Below, piece by piece: positions 28,259-43,200 of a DNA stretch of 62,000 nt (its first letter is position 1; each line of letters starts with the position of its first letter). The DNA comes from Mesostigma viride (lineage: Eukaryota > Streptophyta > Mesostigmatophyceae > Mesostigmatales > Mesostigmataceae). Made by a program: the position numbers and the translations under genes. Below the pieces are notes generated by a model that saw only the letters and a list, made by a program, of their open reading frames with translations, had not been told where the DNA came from and ran no database searches. Where the stretch lies: assembly GCA_009746045.1 (NCBI GenBank), contig RPFO01000114.1, positions 613,719 to 675,718 on the forward strand, written 5' to 3'.

Positions 28259-29336
28259 GTCTGGGCCGGATTTCCCCCCCAGCCTATGACGTAAAGTCCA
28301 GTGGCGACCCTGCCGCGTGCGGCCAGGAGCTCGCTGGACTCCATGGCCTGCCTAAATGTGTAACCAACAAAGAGATTACATCGAGTCATAAAAATTTAAC
28401 CTGGAATTAGTGTCTAGAACCACCAAGGTAGTACAACAGTATGCTGTATACATGAACTCTCCACAGCAAAACGGAGTGCCCTCTAGATATATCATATTCC
28501 CCGTTAGGCGTTTCCATTGGTCTTATCGTCGTATAGAGCTTTGACATGGCTCTGTATATAGGTTTTATAGCTGGCGTTTGCTTTGGTTTGAGTGATTTCA
28601 CTCTGCTGTAAGTAATTATATTTTTAAGATATTATCATATTCATTTCAGAATCACATGGCACTCTCTACTTTACAGTGCTGTGTTTTGTGCAGGCCACTG
28701 AGCATGCAACATCATTTCCAGAACGCCACATCAGCTCCCGCCCTGGTCTTATGCACTGCAACACCAGGGACACATCCTGCGAGCGTGACGGCCATTTCTG
28801 GGCCTGGCCTAGCATCCGGTACCGTAGAGCTGCCCGCGAACTCAACAACACGGGGGGCAGACAAATCACACCGCACCGGATGGTCGCGCTCACAGGTTCC
28901 CGCAAACAGATCACCGTGCCCGCAGAACCCCGTTGGCAGTGAGGCCATTCGACCACTACGCCCTTGGGGCACCGTTCATGCCCGCACTGGCCGCATCGGA
29001 CGGGCTGGCGGGATACACAACAAGAGTGCCGCGGACCCGAGGGCTGGCACGGTTCATCGGCAGCACCGGCGAGGGGAGGTTTGGCGCGGCGGACCCGTAG
29101 ATGGCAGCAGGCCACGGGGGAGGGTCCGAGGCCCCGTGACACACTTAAGGTTGACCAGTTCAAGCACGTTGTCATTGGGGCTCAGTGAGCTGTTGGCCCC
29201 CTGAGTGGGCAGCGAAGGAGGCGTCCATCGGGGGCACGTGGATATCTCGCCAAGGGGGCGGATGAGGAGCGCGGCAGAGAGGATGCGCGTGACGGCGGCG
29301 CGCACGCATTGCAAACGTGACCTGCACCGGGAGAAC
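28259..29336. other. No gene recognised; unassigned open frame 28656-29204
   Basis: A 182-codon plus-strand frame and minus-strand frames of similar length overlap at 28656-29204. Composition is Gly/Pro/Arg-rich on both strands and I cannot pick a coding strand. A minus-strand stretch includes CGQCGHERC, a possible Cys pair. The sequence ends at the assembly gap. Confidence 0.3.
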
Positions 29337-29361
29337 NNNNNNNNNNNNNNNNNNNNNNNNN
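29337..29361. other. Assembly gap of 25 N
   Basis: Twenty-five N bases join two contigs. Sequence to the right starts directly inside the CT repeat of copy B. Confidence 0.99.
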
Positions 29362-30715
<1,354 letters not shown>

Positions 30716-30786
30716 CCCCTCCACCCCCCCTCCCTTTTACAAACACCATAATTCTGCCAACGTCACTCTTCTTTGACCGTGTGATA

Positions 30787-31199
30787 GTTACGCCCGCCGT
30801 CGTTTCTTCTCTTACTGGAAGAGCACATGACCAACATTGGTTGTGCTAGTTACGCCCGCCGTCGTTTCTTTTGCCTTACTGTTCGAAATATATCTCGTGA
30901 AAGATGCCCTCCCATCAGGTAACTTGTCTTCTTGTAAGCTAAATCTTTCCAGAATAGTTACGCCCGCCGTCGTTTCTTTTGCATCTTCGATGTCTAAGTA
31001 TTTGTCGTGTAGGTTGCATTCTAGTCAGGTCCATTGTCCCTTGTGATATCAATGTATCCCATGATAGTTACGCCCGCCGTCGTTTCTTTTTTATTTTCGA
31101 TGTCGAAGAATATTTCGTGAGTGTTGTTTCGCGTTACGGTCCAATGTCTTCTTGTGATATCAATGTATCCCGAGATGGTTACGCCCGCCGTCGTTTCTC
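30787..31199 (+). repeat. ~110-bp tandem array, copy B
   Basis: Counterpart of 126-538, with motif starts at 30787, 30849, 30957, 31067 and 31178. It is base-identical as far as I can read. Confidence 0.85.
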
Positions 31200-31352
31200 T
31201 TTCCGTCTCGTTCGCTTTAAAATATCTAATGAAGGTTGTACCAACGTCCATTCACTTTTCTTATAGAATGATAAACGTTCACCTAAAACAAATTACTATA
31301 TACACCCGTTAAACCACCCCCCCCTCGAAATGACTCGTTTGTTGCAGAACAA

Positions 31353-31899
31353 ATGGATGAAGAACTTCAGAATATTTGCCGCGGAAACACCGATTGCCAA
31401 AAGAAAGCCGTTGACAAGTTTCACCCTTTTTGTGTGGATCACCTGAAGATTGTTTCAGACATTCAGGCAGTGTTTGACACTGGCTTAAAAAAGATTGCAA
31501 GAAAGGCGAAAAACGAGGGGGCTCTAAGCTTGTCATGGTCCTTGAGATGAGGAAGGCCGGCATGACGGTTTGTGTGGAGACAACAGATAGTGTCGCGGAT
31601 AGCATGCCAGAAATGGCAGATGTTTTGTATGAGAATGATGCGTCGGTTTTCTTCGCCATCAAGCCTCTCGGGATCGAATTCATATACACGACAAAAGAAT
31701 GTGTGTGGGGGGCCGGGATCCAAGTAGTGTAGCAGAGAGTGCGGCAGAGGCCCTTGTTTTGAATGCGGGTGCTTGGTCCTACAGGGAGATCGACTTCTTA
31801 AGGCCAGGAGGGTGGGTTGACGAGCTGAAAGATGCAGTCAGTATCGCCACAGGTGTTAGGAGGGCATCTTTTGGAAAGAGGCTCCACGGTATCATGTAA
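31353..31899 (+). pseudogene. 182-aa Cys/His gene, frameshifted in copy B
   Basis: Compared with 691-1239, one G is missing from the run near 31520 (GAGGGGGCTC against GAGGGGGGCTC) and one from the run near 31713 (TGTGGGGGGCC against TGTGGGGGGGCC). The frame is therefore split into three parts. The finger residues are upstream of the first break and are unchanged. Confidence 0.6.
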
Positions 31900-31956
31900 T
31901 ATATTTTAATACGTTTCGAAACAAACAATACAAATGATTTTGACAACATTGAATTC

Positions 31957-32070
31957 ATGTCCCACGTAGCTCCCACAAAAACCAGCATCTTCATTAAAAC
32001 AATAAGTGGAAGCATACATGTGACACTAATTGACATGCCCGGAGGCACGCCGTTCAAGGCCCTTCATGAA
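31957..32070 (+). CDS. Ubiquitin-like first exon, copy B
   Basis: Same 38 codons and GTACGT donor as at 1297-1410, with no change. Confidence 0.4.
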
Positions 32071-32114
32071 GTACGTTGCCCTAGAGGCAACCAAGACAAG
32101 GGTGGGTGGGTGGG

Positions 32115-32535
32115 GAGCAAAGAAAGAGGCCGACAAAACCAGCCAGAGCGGCTTTTAGTCGCAAAACCTCCCTTATCCCTAGCTAACTGACGTCATTAAA
32201 CCCTTATGTTTAGTGGATGCTAGTAAGACGCTAACCGTACAGACCGGGGGTAGAATATCCCGAATCTGCACGGCTAGTATTAAATAATGCGTAGGTTGTT
32301 CTTTTCAGGGGCACTGCACCTCACGCCCCGTTCCGCCCGGGTATAATCAACCCAAGCGCGGAACGCACATTTTATTTAATTCATTTTTCAACCATGCACT
32401 ATATTGCATCTACTAATCACAAAAGCTCTAGCCAAACAGCTACGAGTAAACACTGCGACCTATAAGCCGCTCATCCAGCGGCCTCTTGTTCCCGCATTCA
32501 CGTATAGAAGAAACTCCGTTCAAAGAACCCCGATT
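32115..32535 (+). repeat. 421-bp direct repeat, copy B first
   Basis: Counterpart of 1455-1875. Confidence 0.85.
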
Positions 32536-32536
32536 C

Positions 32537-32650
32537 ATGTCCCACGTAGCTCCCACAAAAACCAGCATCTTCATTAAAACAATAAGTGGAAGCATACATG
32601 TGACACTAATTGACATGCCCGGAGGCACGCCGTTCAAGGCCCTTCATGAA
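32537..32650 (+). CDS. Second ubiquitin-like exon, copy B, open
   Basis: Unlike its partner at 1877 it keeps five A residues and is open for all 38 codons to GAA|GTACGT. Within copy B the two ubiquitin-like exons are therefore identical and both open. Confidence 0.4.
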
Positions 32651-33497
32651 GTACGTTGCCCAATCACCCCCGCCCTGGCTTTCCCTTGAAGCCGCACTCC
32701 ACCTTGCTCGTTGTCACAAGTGACCGCCCTGCCGCAAAACGGGAGCCCCCCCACATCGGGAGGCGTGTGCCCGGCGGCTGTGGATGCATGGCCAGGCCCA
32801 AAAAGGCCCAGCGCATTTGCACTGCGATTGCGCACGGCCAGCCTATCATGACCCCTCTCGGGGCCCCGAGTCGGTACCGCTATGGCCGTCTCCCCATAGA
32901 CCCGGGGTGCTTCGAGAAAAAACGTGGACCTAGCCCAGGCCCCGCCAGCCCGGATGCCCGAGGCCACAGCCCCAGGCACCTGGCTGAACGAGAGTCCGTT
33001 CAGCCAAGACCGCATTCCCCCCCGAGGTTTCTATGCGTGGGGAAAAAATTTCTAGCTTAGACGCTTTTCCCATCGCCGTCCCCAGCCCCAACCACCCCCC
33101 CTCGGCGGAAGGCAATTGCAAAGTTTGCTGGCCAGCAGCAATTTCCGAAGAAAAAGCCGCAGGCCGCGGACCGAGACACGGGTCGCCAGTGCCAGCCATC
33201 CGGCTCCAACCCGGGGTGCAAGCATCCCCAGGTACGGAGCACCAGCTCGCGCACTGGGCCGACCAAGCGACAGTTGAGCACCTGTCACGGCATCCGGCCC
33301 ACCAAAGACCCCAAGCTGGGGAAAAGGTGCGGACCGGAGGTAATCTTTTTCTTTTCTTTTAGTTAACCGGGCGAGGAACTACGCCTGGCCGGTTAACAAC
33401 TGGAAGTCTCACCACTGGCCAAGTGGCCAGTGCAACCAGTGCTTTTGGGATTTTGCTCCGCAGCACCCATAGCTGCGGCTGCCGCCGCAACGACAAC
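32651..33497. other. GC-rich spacer, copy B
   Basis: Counterpart of 1990-2836. No gene is recognised. Confidence 0.5.
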
Positions 33498-33918
33498 GAG
33501 CAAAGAAAGAGGCCGACAAAACCAGCCAGAGCGGCTTTTAGTCGCAAAACCTCCCTTATCCCTAGCTAACTGACGTCATTAAACCCTTATGTTTAGTGGA
33601 TGCTAGTAAGACGCTAACCGTACAGACCGGGGGTAGAATATCCCGAATCTGCACGGCTAGTATTAAATAATGCGTAGGTTGTTCTTTTCAGGGGCACTGC
33701 ACCTCACGCCCCGTTCCGCCCGGGTATAATCAACCCAAGCGCGGAACGCACATTTTATTTAATTCATTTTTCAACCATGCACTATATTGCATCTACTATT
33801 CACAAAAGCTCTAGCCAAACAGCTACGAGTAAACACTGCGACCTATAAGCCGCTCATCCAGCGGCCTCTTGTTCCCGCATTCACGTATAGAAGAAACTCC
33901 GTTCAAAGAACCCCGATT
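33498..33918 (+). repeat. 421-bp direct repeat, copy B second
   Basis: Counterpart of 2837-3257. Confidence 0.85.
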
Positions 33919-33995
33919 GTATGTGTTACGCCCGCCATGAATCTACACCCGTTAAACCACACCCCCCTCGAAATGACTCGTTTGTTGCAGAACGA

Positions 33996-34220
33996 ATGTC
34001 AGAAGAAGAACAAAAAAAATGCCTCGGAAACCACAAGCGTAAAAGGAAAGCCGATGACAACGTAGAGACCCTCTCGGAGGATGTGCCGGAGTTGGTTTCT
34101 TCGGATGACGAGTTTGATTACTCGAAAACATCGGGGGGACAAGTTCTTGAGAAAGCATGGAAGGTCTTTGTGACAAACGCGTTTGTGGAATGGTTAAAAA
34201 AAAACTATTCCGAGGAATAA
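33996..34220 (+). CDS. Exon 1, copy B
   Basis: As at 3335-3559. One codon differs near the end (TGGTTA against TGGATA). The donor candidate AAG|GTCTTT is at 34164. Confidence 0.5.
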   Translation: MSEEEQKKCLGNHKRKRKADDNVETLSEDVPELVSSDDEFDYSKTSGGQVLEKAWKVFVTNAFVEWLKKNYSEE

Positions 34221-37200
34221 CAACTTGTTTATATAATATTTTTTTAATAAATTAATGTTTATTTAAAACGTATCATTTTATTCCTTCGCGCAGGAAATGG
34301 TGGAGGTTGAGGAGAGTTCGCCCAAAAGGCAAAGGACCGACACAGTTCGACAAAATGGAAGGAGTCTTCCATTGTACATCAAAAAAATAGTTGAGGATTA
34401 CTGGCTCGCTTCCGATTCGACTCCTCGTCCGAGTCCGGTCATACCGGACAGTGTCAAAGTCTGGAAGGTTTCAGCACATCAATCGCACATTGAATAGATA
34501 ATGTTTTATCGCCATATTGCTGTCCGACAAGTTGCGCCTTGGGGCGTTTCTTTGTGCCAAATTTAAACCTATTAATAAACAAGTACAATTATAATATAAT
34601 TTCAAATCGTTTTTTGATTTTTATTTTCCGGGGCCGGTTACTGATGAGTTGCGACCGCCGGCGTTTCTCTGCTGTTGAATGCCCCCCCTCTACATACAAT
34701 TATATTGTCTGGACATTCGTATGTAGTGACAATCGTAGTCAATGTGATTGCCCTTCGTTTGTACGTAGAAGTGTTGATTGAAAAAGTTGCGCCCCAGGGC
34801 GTTTCTTTGTTGCATTTTCTTCAAATTTTAGCTCGCGTAAATAGATGAAGATGACTTAATAAATGCCAATTTTTTTTATAATATAAACTACTCGCGGCCG
34901 GTATGTTCTGGTTTCGCAGATGTCCAGTCTGACGGTCGACATAAGGGGACGTCCATATCAGGACGCTGTTTTCCGGATTTTTGAGAAGGATCCCGATAAG
35001 AAGTGCCGGGATAGGAAATGTAAAAAGCTGTCAATTACCAACTTCGGTCTGTGTGGGGAACACATCGTAGCTTTCGGAAAGGACATGATTTCCCGTCATC
35101 TGCAACAATACGTTGACAACAATTGTGTGGGAGGGGCGCAGATGGACGTCCTTCTTGAGGATGGAGTGGAGGGAGCCAAAAGGGCTGTAATTCGGCTGTC
35201 GGAAATGGATGATGACAAAGAGGACGTGAACATTCGCCTTAGGAGGCACGACGACAACACGGCCGATTGTGTGTTTGGGTCTGGAGGAATGGAGGATGAG
35301 AGCCAGGTCTTCCATGATGCCGCGGAGAAGGTGGTTGAATGGATGATGGGTTGGTCAAATCTTGACGTTCGCATATTCAACCGTCTGACGTCTGATTTCC
35401 TTCTTAGGGGAAGTTTCAAGATGGTTGACCGTGCAAGGCAGTCCAGGAACCAGCTATCCCTTTCCATGGCCAGTCCGATCGCACGCATGATTAAGGAGGG
35501 CCCTCTTCCGCGCAACCTTGCCTCGAGATTTCGAAAATACCATGAAGGGCCCGACCGAAAATCAGCAGCGATTTCCCATTCGCGAACCACTTATGGGTCG
35601 ACGGAGTTGGTAACCGAATTTTTTTGCATTTCCTTGCCAAATGATTCTTTATGAGGGACATAGAGTTGTTTGTATAGAGAGTGAATTGACGAAAGTTGCG
35701 ACGGCGGTCGCATCTTTTAGTGCGTCGTTCTCTTGTTATGAATCTCTGTTCTTTCTGAATTATAACGTTGTTTGTACCTTGACATAATGATGCATTTTTT
35801 GTATTGAGTTGCGACGTGGGGCGCATCTTCCTGCTGACTCGTATGATTTTTCCAATTTTTTTGTTTTGTTGTTGCAGATGGAAAAGGGCGGCCCTACATC
35901 GCAGGTGGTCGGCGACTCTCCCCCTAGGGAGGAAGTGTCTGAAGGGCAACCAGTTCAGGCCCAAGGCGCCTCCTCACAACAGCCTCCTCACAAGCGTGCA
36001 AGGCAGGGCACGCCGCCCCCAAGGGTGGAATCTGGTGTCAGCTTTGCCGCGGTCACTGGGAAGGATGAGTACCACGGTGGTCGTGAGATGGTGGACGATC
36101 CGGTTAAGCGGTCTCAGATTGAGCGGTTTCAGCGACTCGCGAATGGCACTCGTGAACAGCAATTCGCGCTGTACCAAGACATCCTTAATGACAAACCTGA
36201 AGTCGCCAAGGTGCCTTATCTCTCCAAAAACACATTCATGCCTCGTTTCGAAACCCTGCTCCAGCAGGAGCTAAGGTTGGCTCGGTTGGCTCAGAATGCG
36301 CCACAGACAGTAGCCGCCGCGCCCTCGCATGCCGCGCCTGCCGCAGTAGCCCAAAAGAGGGGGGAGAGTGTGCACGAGTCGGCCGCAGTGCCCTCAACCG
36401 CAAGGGATCCCCGCGCGACTTCCAAGCCGGTCGCGACGGGCGATATGCCCCCGCCGCGGCCAAGGGGAAGGGGGAAGGGGGTCGATGCAGGGGAAGAAGA
36501 AGTTTTCGAAATGACGCCGAGCAATTTGGAAGGTGGCGGGTCGATCTTCGTAAGTCTCTGCCCATTTAATTGATGTCGTGAAATACATAAGCATTTTTTT
36601 GCAATATTCGCCAGAAATGTCATTTCCGACAACTAAGCGGATTTTTACTTTCCGTTGAAATGTTCGCAGGGCCGGCAAGAGGATGTGGGTGCAAGAGAAG
36701 CCCGCTCAATGGCGGGAAGCACCCAGGTACATGAGTGCGTCAGATTCCTCTCCGGTTTACTTGTAATGAAATGGTTTGCGTGCGTATATCCTTGTTTATT
36801 TTTGTAGTAATTTTTTTCTTGTTAATCGACAATCGCGTTTGCTTTTTTTACAGGGAAGTCCGTTCGAGCAGCAAGAGGGCGGTGAGAGGAGGGGAAGTGG
36901 ATCTTACGGTGGTTCCACTGCAGAGGGGGGAAGGGTAAGTTACCGTTGACTTAGTAATCGAAAGTTTAGGTTCGTCCTCAATTGACAGAGTTACGACGGC
37001 CGGCGTTTCTCTACACTTTTCTTACATTAAAAATCTTCCGTTGATAATGTTCTTGCAGGAAGCCGGTCGTCAGGGTGGGGCAAATCTCCAGGGAGAGGGG
37101 GCTATCGCTGTCCGTGAGCCTGTGTCAGAGGGCGCGGGTGGAAGCGACGGCGATACTGCGAAAATGACACGCTTTAAGGAGCAAGCGGATGCTTATAAAC

Positions 37201-40200
37201 TGAGGACGTTAGCAAAGCGGGTTGTGGCCGAGGTGAGAACGGAAACAGCCCCACCTGAGGTACGGAACCAGATGATGACTCTCCATCAAGTCGCTGAGTT
37301 GATCGTGAAGAATGCGTGCGCGCCCGATGGAGCCACACAGCCTGAGGAGATCCCGAGCGCCAAGGCCTTGATAAAGTGGATGCAGGAGAACCTGTTCGAG
37401 GGCAAATCGAAGGAGAGGAAGTGTAAACTGAAGACGGTGACGATGGCGGACGCCAAGACTCTGATCAAGATGTTGAAGGATCACGATGCCCGCCGGGACA
37501 AGTCTCCGAAGATCGCGAAGGGGTCGAAGAAAGCGGCTGAAGCAGCAGCGGTTGAGGGGAATGAGGTAAGTCTACCTCTGTTGTGAGGGGGGCTTTGTTC
37601 TTGAGGTCCACGTTTCATGTAGGTTGCGACGGCCGGCGTTTCTTAAGTGTGACACTTACTTCCTTTTGACTAACACTTACTTCCTTTCCTGATTTCGCAT
37701 CGTTGAGGGAAATGAGCCAAGTGTACCTCTGTTGTGAGGGGGGCTTTGATCTTGAGGTTTAGGTTTCATCTAGGTTGCGACGGCCGGCGTTTCTCAAGTG
37801 TGACATTTACTTTATTCCTTTTGGTTATGCTTTCCTGATTTTTTCCTATCATTGTTAAGGGGAATGAGGTAAGTGTACCTCTGTTGTGAGGGGGCTTCTT
37901 GAGATCCAGGTTTCATGTAGGTTGCGACGGCCGGCGTTTCTTAAGTGTGACACTTACTTCCTTTTGACTATGTTTTCCTGATTTTTTCGCATCACGGTTG
38001 AGGGAAATGAGCCGAGTGTACCTCTGTTGTGAGGGGGGCTTTGATGTTGAGGTTCAGGTTTCATGTAGGTTGCGACGGCCGGCGTTTCTCAATCGACATT
38101 TACTTTATTCCTTTTGGTTATGCTTTCCTGATTTTTTCGCATCACTGCAGTACGTGCAGGCCGAGAGGGCGACCCACGCGGCCATCCTGTACTCAATCAG
38201 CCTCGACCAGCACCCGCGCCGCGAGAACATGAAAATAGATAGTACGTGGACTGCTGCCGTCGACGAACACCAGAAGGGACTCTCCGAAGCACTTGCGACC
38301 TACAAGGGGAAGGCGCTGAAGGGAAAGGGGAAAGGAAAGGAGGTGGAGGTTGCGGATGCTCCCGTGTCTCTGCTTGAGAAATGGGAGAAGTCCCCGGTGT
38401 CGCAGGATGATGATGACATCCTGGATGTGAACGATGAGATCGCGAAGGGCAAACGGTTGCGGCAGGAGCTTGCCGTTCAGCCTCGGGACCTCGATGAGAT
38501 GTCCAAAGCCTTGGTGCATCGAAATCGGGTGTGGACAAGGAACCTGTTTGTTGGGCCTCAGAAGCTCCTCGCACGAGACTTGCATCTGTCGAGAGGCGAG
38601 CAGAACGCCACCATTTTTGCCAGTTCGGAGTCCGACTACGGCCACGACAAGCTGGTGATTCCTGTGTGGCGGTACTCGTTCCAGTTTTTGGCTGACCGGT
38701 GCCCCAACAGTTTTCATGACTGGATGAAAAAGGAAGGCACCGAGCGTAAGGTCGCGCAACTCTTCGGGGAGATGGGGGGGGCACGGACAATGAAGGCTGG
38801 CTACGCTCGCGCAATGACTGACAAAGAGATTGATATCTACCTGCGAACGAGCTCGGCCAAGGGAATGGCCGAAGCTGCTTCCACCAAGGTTCTGACAGGA
38901 CCGGCCGATATGCTGGACGATCTTAAGCCCGTGGACGTGAGAAAGGCCGCGCTTTTGGACAGTTTGTGCAAGTCCGCCTGGGAGATGGTTCCAATCCAGC
39001 CGAAGCCACAGTCGCCGCCAGCCATTTGCGGCTTTCTCGTGCTGGACGGGAACCACTTTACCACACTCATCAAATCGGTGAATTCGAACTGGTCGCCCCA
39101 AATATGACGGTGGACCAAAGATCTGTGTGGTACCAGGCAATGCTGAACGGTTTCATGAAGGCGGAAAAGCTAAGGGTCGTTGCGCGGGGAGGGAAGGAGC
39201 AGGAAGTCACGAAGACCGTGGCCGCGGAGAAGCTGGAGGAGTGGGCAATGGATTGGAAGAAATTCGGGGGGTGGACGTGCAGATGCTCAAGGGTGACACC
39301 ATCCTGCCGACCTGGTGGCAGATCCGTGAAGAGAAGGTAAGCCAAGTTGCGACCGCCGGCGTTTCTATAAGTGGTTTTCTCGTGTTATTTTCAGTATGCC
39401 ATTAGTTTGGTAAAGATGCGACCACCGGCGTTTCTATAAGGGGTTTTCATGTTCCACCTTAGTATGCCATATTTTTGTCAAGATGCGACCGCCGGCGTTT
39501 CTGTCAGTCGTATTCTTGTTCTCAGTTGAGTTGTGCTTATTTGGGAGGACTATCGATGTGTCTCTGCGCGTTGTTGCCCTACGGCGATGCAGGTTTCCGA
39601 ACAAGTCGGCAAGATGATCGAAGTTGTCAGGCAGCTCGGGAACGCCATGAACGCCGAGGACACAGCCCAAGCCAAGGCAACGTGGGGCTCAGCGCTGGGG
39701 GATGTGCACCGGGCCTACCAGGCATATGGACCCCTCAAGAGAGGGAAGGGCGTGTCTATCCCAACTCCTCTGTACGGCAAGATCTGGGCGATTGTGAAGC
39801 CCTTTTGGCAGAAAGGAGAGCAAGCCAAGGCCGAAGGGGACGGCGCAGGCGACAAGGCAGGGGGGGCTGAAGAGACGGACAAGTGGGGGCCGGACCAGAA
39901 GAACTTCATGCAGCGCTGGCTGTTCTGGTGTGAGGACCCTTTGAAGCCCGCTGTCGACGGCAAGCCGGCGATCGCACAGGATATCGCGGCTCGGCAAGAC
40001 TTCCTTGACACGCGCCCTAAAGACAAGGCGCACGAACTGTCCATTTTCACCGCGCATCGGGAACTTGCGAGTTTCCAGTACTTCGACAGCCTGATCCAAG
40101 CGCCGATCATGTCCTGTGAGGCCCCTCCCAGCAACCTGATAAAAATAATGGAAGTCGCCAAGAATTTGATAGAGGGGCGAAGCAATTCGCCCACATCAAG

Positions 40201-43200
40201 TTCCTGGAGAACCCCGACCTGATTGGCTCCGTCAGACAACTAGACGGGACTTTCGACCCCGTAATGGTGAGGGAGCACGTGTTTGGCGTGAAGCTGAAGG
40301 GCACCTTCGCCACGGACCTCGACAAGTTCATCGCCGAGTGCCGCCTGACCAGAGACTTTTGGCGGGTGGTCGTCACGGCCACGAGGGCGATCATTCTCAC
40401 GCTGAGGGACCTTCCGCCGGCTAAAAGGAAAGTGGTCGACCAGAAGGACTGGAAGTTCCCGAGAGGGTGCTCGCTTCCCACCCCCGTCATTTGTATGACG
40501 ATTTGGGTGTGAAGACCAAACATCTGCTGGGTGTGCCAGTGGAGGCGGCGGCGGAGGAGGAGGTTGAGGAGGAGGAGGAGGGCAAGGGGACTACCAAGGC
40601 CAAGAAGGGGTGGCGGGACAGGTTGGAAGCCTACAGCGATTGGAAGGGGGTGAGGATGGGATCCGACTGGATCGCATACAGGACAATGACATGGATGGAA
40701 AACGAAAAAAGAAAGGATCTGGTGGTGACGAAGGTGGTGGACGAGTTGTGCACGGGGTCTGACAAAATTCCTCGGTCGCTGAAGGACCAGGCGTTTGCTG
40801 TGCTGGACCTGGCAGCTGACAGCAACGAGAAGTGGAGGAACCTGCGCGAGTGGGACCCAGAATGCATTCCGGAGGAGCGCCACATTCCCAAACCCTCCTC
40901 GCATTTGAGCCCGGTCGTGTGGGATGTGGTTGACAAGATGACCAACGCCCTTTTTAGGGCACCCTGCAGAGTTCTGCTGGTGTTCGGGGAGCCCGCCCAT
41001 ATCCGCCGGTGGAAGCGCCTGGTCCGCCTTATCAAATATTGGCTTGATTTAGATGGGTGGGAAGGCCTCGCCTACTTTTCCGACGACGATTCTTCGTCTG
41101 ATGAGGATGATGATTCGGAGAAGGAGGAAGAGGGGGAGGCGGATGAGGATGAGGATGAGAAGGAGGAGGATGAGGAGGAGAAGGAGGAAGAGGGGGAGGA
41201 GGAGGACGGGGAGGAGGATATTGCTGAGGGGCACCCGCCCGGGATGGGTGGGGGGCAGGCGGAGGGGGAGAAAGGGGATGGGGAGGAGGGAGGAGGGGGG
41301 AGGGGGAGAGGGACGGGGGAGGAGATGGAAGGGGAGGGAAAAAGCGCCGTCGGGGTGATGGAGGCTCGCGTGAGGAGACAATGGGGGGGGATGAAGACAA
41401 CAGGGGGGAGGTAAGCGCCAGCGTGCTGGTGAAGGAGACTCGAGGCCTGTCGTTGGAAACGCCGGCGGGCGTATCTGTGACGAGGAGGGGGATCGCCAGC
41501 GGGAGGGAGGCTCGCGGCCTGTTACTGGAAACGCCGGCGGGCGTATCTGTGATGAGGAGGGGGATCGCCAGCAGGAAGGAGGCTCGCGGCCTGTTACTGG
41601 AAACGCCGGCGGGCGTATCTGTGATGAGGAGGGGGATCGCCAGCAGGAAGGAGGCTCGCAGCCTGTTACTGGTAACGCCGGCGGGCGTATCTGTGATGAG
41701 GATGGGGATCGCCAGCAGGAAGCAGGCTCGCGGCCTGTTACTGGTAGCGCCGGCGGGCGTTCCCGATTTACGGGAGGCGGTCGTGTCTGTTACGTCGCGT
41801 AACTTTTGTTGTTGTTACGGACGTAAATTAGGTCACTGTTGCCTCAGCCATTCCGGAGCAGTTCGCTGACTTTCCTAGGCTTACGTTTAGTAAGGACCTT
41901 TTGGCCGGTCGGTACCGGGCCTTGTGACGTGGCAATTGTACAGTATGGTGGTTCGGTGCAGTCGCGCCGCGCTGCGTACTTTAGTAGTGGTCCTTTTATC
42001 CTGCGTGTGAACCTTGTGGACGTGCGTTGGTCCTGTGGGCGAGGGTCGATGTCGGCCCGAGCATACACGCCTGTCGGCGATCATTTATGCAGCAGTTGTC
42101 CTTCGTGAATGGCACTCGGCGTGTGTTAAATGAATTAACACATTTAGGCTTGGGTCACGGCAGTGTAGTATTGTTTCCTTCGTAGTACCCTGGTTTTATT
42201 CGGTATATGGCGTATTATAAGGGAATGCATTGAGAAGCAGCGTCGTCGCGTCCTAGGTCTTATAGCCAATATAGCTCCTCACTCCTAGGTAGGTGCCTCA
42301 TCACTAGTTTAGGTAAGGTTAGGCGAGATGTTTGGGATAGAGTCGAGCCAGGGCGTAACAATGGTAGCGGAGGTTTAGGTAGACGCGACGAAGTTCCCTT
42401 GCAACCCTATACGCCAGAGGCCTTCCGCGGCCAGGGCACAGAAGAAGACAACCTCTTGACAGGTAATGGGCGGGTCGCCGTCAAGCTAGGGGGTAGTGCT
42501 GCCCGATTCGGGACACGCCCTGCCTAGACGTTAGACCTGCTCAAAGCGGATGAACTCCTCACGTAGCTAGTTCCTTTTCCTTTTCCTTCTGTTTGTGCAT
42601 TTCCTTGCTGGATGCTGTTTGACGTTAGCTAGTGGGTTTGACGGTTCAATAGTGATGGATAGTGGGACGATTAGCGTCCCTTTAGACTACACCTCTTTTC
42701 CGTGCACGCTGCTGCGTTTTCTTATATGCTCGTTAGCTCTAGGCGAGCATCATAGATGCTTTGTGGGGGGGGAGGAGAGGTAGGACCTCCTCCACCTCAA
42801 GTGCCTCCTATCCGTTCATTAGGAATCGGCTAGAATAGGAAAGTGCCTAGGAATAGATTCGGCTAGTCGCCGATGCTAGAACGTTGTTCATCGCCTTCCA
42901 CTCTCTTTTACGCTTGGATGTATATGCCTATGTTTAGACCCTTGTGGTTGGTGTTGTACCCCACAGCAGGAGTTCCTCGGCTACGGCGTTGGTCATCGAC
43001 GACCATTTGGGCGCCATCTTTCAACGACTCCCATATCAGTGTCTACTATTGCCTATGAAACCTGATCGGTCTTCCCCTACCCCTGCCTTCAAGGTACAAG
43101 GTAACCCTACTGATACCCCTAAGGTTAGGGCTGCCCAGCAACGGGCCAGTGAGCCAATACGTCCTCCCCCTGTCACTATACTTCTACCCTTCCTGCAGCC

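Noticed and set aside
28656-29204. 182-codon frame as a gene
   Set aside because: Equally long frames overlap on the opposite strand, so the coding strand cannot be chosen; kept only as an unassigned stretch.
41844-42108. Short frames inside the LTRs
   Set aside because: They recur in both LTRs because the LTRs are identical and have no coding features.
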